Shown: positions 12,170-13,487 of the stretch, piece by piece | Position numbering within the stretch: the first letter of the stretch is position 1 | Layout of the letters: every line of letters starts with the position of its first letter | From: Conexivisphaera sp046536535 | Lineage (GTDB): Archaea; Thermoproteota; Nitrososphaeria; Conexivisphaerales; Conexivisphaeraceae | Length of the DNA: 13,487 bases | Assembly: GCA_046536535.1 (NCBI GenBank) | Contig: JAWDMO010000030.1 | Coordinates: 1 to 13,487 of the forward strand | Reading direction: 5' to 3' | The notes under the pieces: model-generated | The model's database searches: none | The model's input: the letters and a program-made list of their open reading frames with translations, nothing else | What the model was told of the DNA's origin: nothing | Position numbers and translations under genes: made by a program

Positions 12170-12913
12170 GTGGAGCCATACGTGGGGACGAGCGGCTGGA
12201 GCTATCCGTGGAACCCCGACGGCCTGGAGTGGTACGTCCGGAACTCGGGGCTTAACGCGGTCGAGCTCAACGCCAGCTTCTACAGGTTCCCCTTCCGCTC
12301 CGTGGTCAGGGGATGGTCGAGGAGGACCGAGCTGCGCTGGAGCGTGAAGGTGCACCGGAGCATAACGCACTCGAGGATGATGAGGCCGCCGGGATCCACA
12401 GAGGTCCTCCTCAGGTTCCTGGAGCTCTTCAGGCCGATGGACGACGCCGGGATCGTGGACTTCTACCTGTTCCAGATGCCGCCGCGGTTCGCGGCCGGGG
12501 AGGAGAACTGGCGCAGGATAATCGAGGTCTCGGGGGCGGTGGGCCTCGGGCCCAGGATGGCGATCGAGTTCAGGCACCCGAGCTGGTTCTCCGGCGAATG
12601 GGTGGAGCGCGCCAGGGGCGCCGGTATCACGATAGTGTCGGTCGACGCGCCTGATCTTTCGTTCTACGCCAGGAGCGGCGACAGCGTTTACCTCAGGATG
12701 CACGGGAGGACCGCGTGGTACGCGCACACATACTCGGACGGGGAGCTGGGGGAGGTCGCGGGACGCCTGAGGTCGCTGGGTGGGAGCCGCGCGTACGTGT
12801 TCTTCAACAACGACCACGCCATGCTGGAGAACGCGAGGGATATGCTGAAGAAATTGACGGGATCCGGTTCCCCGCCCCCCGGGCGGGGTTCCATCACGGA
12901 GGGGTCGCGTTGA
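12170..12913 (+). CDS. DUF72 family TIM-barrel protein
   Basis: The protein has 247 residues, the usual size of DUF72 (YecE-like) proteins. Conserved blocks are visible in order: YVGTSGWSY (4-12), NAVELNASFYR (29-39), SVKVHRSITH (58-67), FQMPPRF (101-107), AIEFRHPSW (131-139), YLRMHGR (174-180) and FFNNDHAMLENA (211-222). The fold is a TIM barrel, and the biochemical function of the family is not established. The start GTG 12170 fits a leaderless promoter. The last residues after the conserved region (about 231-247, GSGSPPPGRG...) are encoded by a GC hairpin and by a 20-bp overlap with the convergent substrate-binding protein gene; this tail looks unconserved and may be a read-on after loss of an earlier stop. 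Confidence 0.87.
   Translation: MEPYVGTSGWSYPWNPDGLEWYVRNSGLNAVELNASFYRFPFRSVVRGWSRRTELRWSVKVHRSITHSRMMRPPGSTEVLLRFLELFRPMDDAGIVDFYLFQMPPRFAAGEENWRRIIEVSGAVGLGPRMAIEFRHPSWFSGEWVERARGAGITIVSVDAPDLSFYARSGDSVYLRMHGRTAWYAHTYSDGELGEVAGRLRSLGGSRAYVFFNNDHAMLENARDMLKKLTGSGSPPPGRGSITEGSR
12870..12888. terminator. Perfect 8-bp GC hairpin at the tail-to-tail gene junction
   Basis: CCCCGCCC, CCC loop, GGGCGGGG, lying within the last codons of the DUF72 gene and 6 nt beyond the stop (12894-12896) of the convergent substrate-binding protein gene. The position suits a terminator or 3' end structure for the minus-strand transcript, though no T-run follows. It shares a 7-bp stem core with the hairpin at 12091-12111 on the other side of DUF72. 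Confidence 0.45.
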
Positions 12914-13487
12914 CGTAGGTCGACGTCGCGTTCGACGGATTGGGCGGTATCATGACCATCGGGTACGTCTCGACCGGCAGGCCCGCGCTGTAGATGGGCA
13001 CTATCACCCACCCACTGCTGCTCGGCATCCACTGGCCGCCGAAGAGCGGCAGGAGCGAGTAGTGGCCCTCGTTCTGCGGCTGGAGCATGAAGGGCTCCTG
13101 CTGCGCTATCAGCGACTCCACGCCCGGCGATGGGAACGGGTTCTGGAAGTCTATCGGGCCGGCCATCGTCATCATGTCGGTGGTGGCTATCGACTGGTTG
13201 ATCGCCTGGGGGCTGAGGCTGCCGGCCCTCTCGAGCACGTTCACAGCCCAGTCGTAGGCGCCCAGGTCGTACCCTATGGACATGTCCCACTCCTTCCCGG
13301 TGGCCGACTCGTATGTCTGGGCCCACTGCGAGGCGTTCATCTTGAGAAGCGGGGAGTAGTAGGTGCTTACGGACGGGAACCACCAGACCTCCGCGCTTAT
13401 CCCGTACGCCAGGTTGTCGCCCAGCGCCTGCTCGTTCGACGGGAACACGTTGGCCCTCGCGACGGTGACCACCTCGGGTACCCAGCC
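12894..13487 (-). CDS. ABC transporter substrate-binding protein, branched-chain amino-acid type, C-terminal part (5' end outside window)
   Basis: This is an open frame of 197 residues running in from the window edge (GWVPEVVTVARANVF...) to TGA 12894-12896. The sequence fits the C-terminal lobe of Peripla_BP_6/LivJ-like receptors: an aromatic segment AEVWWFPSV, the WAQTYESATGKEWDMSIGYDLGAYDWAVNVLERAGSLSPQAINQSIATTDMMTMAGPIDF block (quoted by parts: Y-x-x-x-x-G-x-x-W, then the helix VNVLERAGS and the strand MAGPIDF), followed by a Pro/Thr/Asn-rich tail. The protein would act on the outer face of the membrane and deliver amino acids or related solutes to an ABC permease. Permease and ATPase genes are not in view. 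The absence of Cys and the Asn/Ser/Thr content (several NxS/T sequons) fit an exported, possibly glycosylated protein. The substrate is unknown. Confidence 0.8.
   Translation of the reverse strand, partial: GWVPEVVTVARANVFPSNEQALGDNLAYGISAEVWWFPSVSTYYSPLLKMNASQWAQTYESATGKEWDMSIGYDLGAYDWAVNVLERAGSLSPQAINQSIATTDMMTMAGPIDFQNPFPSPGVESLIAQQEPFMLQPQNEGHYSLLPLFGGQWMPSSSGWVIVPIYSAGLPVETYPMVMIPPNPSNATSTYVNATPP

Noticed and set aside
1..13487. tRNA, rRNA, CRISPR or integrase-associated features
   Set aside because: I found no cloverleaf with a GGTTCGAATCC-type arm, no regularly spaced repeats and no recombinase or transposase motifs on either strand.

Overview
The window looks like chromosomal DNA from a GC-rich archaeon. 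The evidence is archaeal TATA boxes a nearly fixed distance upstream of first genes, Shine-Dalgarno (SD) sequences of the GGAGGTGATC type on operon-internal genes, heavy use of AGG for Arg and ATA for Ile, and archaeal-type families: a TA0175-like phosphoglycolate phosphatase, DUF5320 miniproteins and an MgtC/DUF4010 membrane protein. The sequence alone does not fix the lineage; a thermophilic or acidophilic Thermoproteota or Thermoplasmatota member is my guess. I see no rRNA, tRNA, CRISPR array, transposase or phage gene.

Layout. 1-189 (-) is the 5' part of an unrecognised gene, followed by an AT-rich promoter and terminator gap (190-437). 438-917 (-) is a two-gene operon of tiny aromatic-rich DUF5320 proteins. 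Its promoter is divergent from a HAD phosphatase (1002-1715, +). Next, 1767-4607 (+) carries a P5C (glutamate-semialdehyde) dehydrogenase and a DAO-type FAD oxidoreductase, a plausible proline-catabolism pair. Then come a MurG-like GT-B glycosyltransferase (4630-5661, +) and an MgtC/DUF4010 membrane protein (about 5720-6955, +).

The strand then flips. An E3-like disulfide reductase (8908-10371, -) is followed by a small unknown protein (8574-8870, -) that overlaps by 4 nt a B12-type radical SAM enzyme (6973-8577, -). Upstream lies a second minus-strand operon, a SLOG/LOG-like nucleotide-binding protein (11527-12045) overlapping an M24 aminopeptidase/prolidase (10476-11537). A DUF72 TIM-barrel gene (12170-12913, +) diverges from it. 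The DUF72 gene overlaps tail to tail with the C-terminal part of a branched-chain-amino-acid-type ABC substrate-binding protein (12894 to the window end, -).

Metabolic theme (inference): peptide and amino-acid scavenging, given a solute receptor, a prolyl peptidase, proline-to-glutamate oxidation and an NAD-linked flavoprotein, with detoxification and membrane functions interspersed. The clearest window-wide signal is gene-expression architecture. Most monocistronic or first genes have a TATA-like box whose last A is 23-25 nt before the start codon, as expected for leaderless mRNAs, while operon-internal genes carry SD motifs. This pattern moves at least one start codon (MgtC). It also marks the DUF5320 operon as an exception, with an SD leader and a palindrome between TATA box and transcription start. 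The least explained elements are the small-protein plus radical-SAM operon and the Trp-packed DUF5320 pair.
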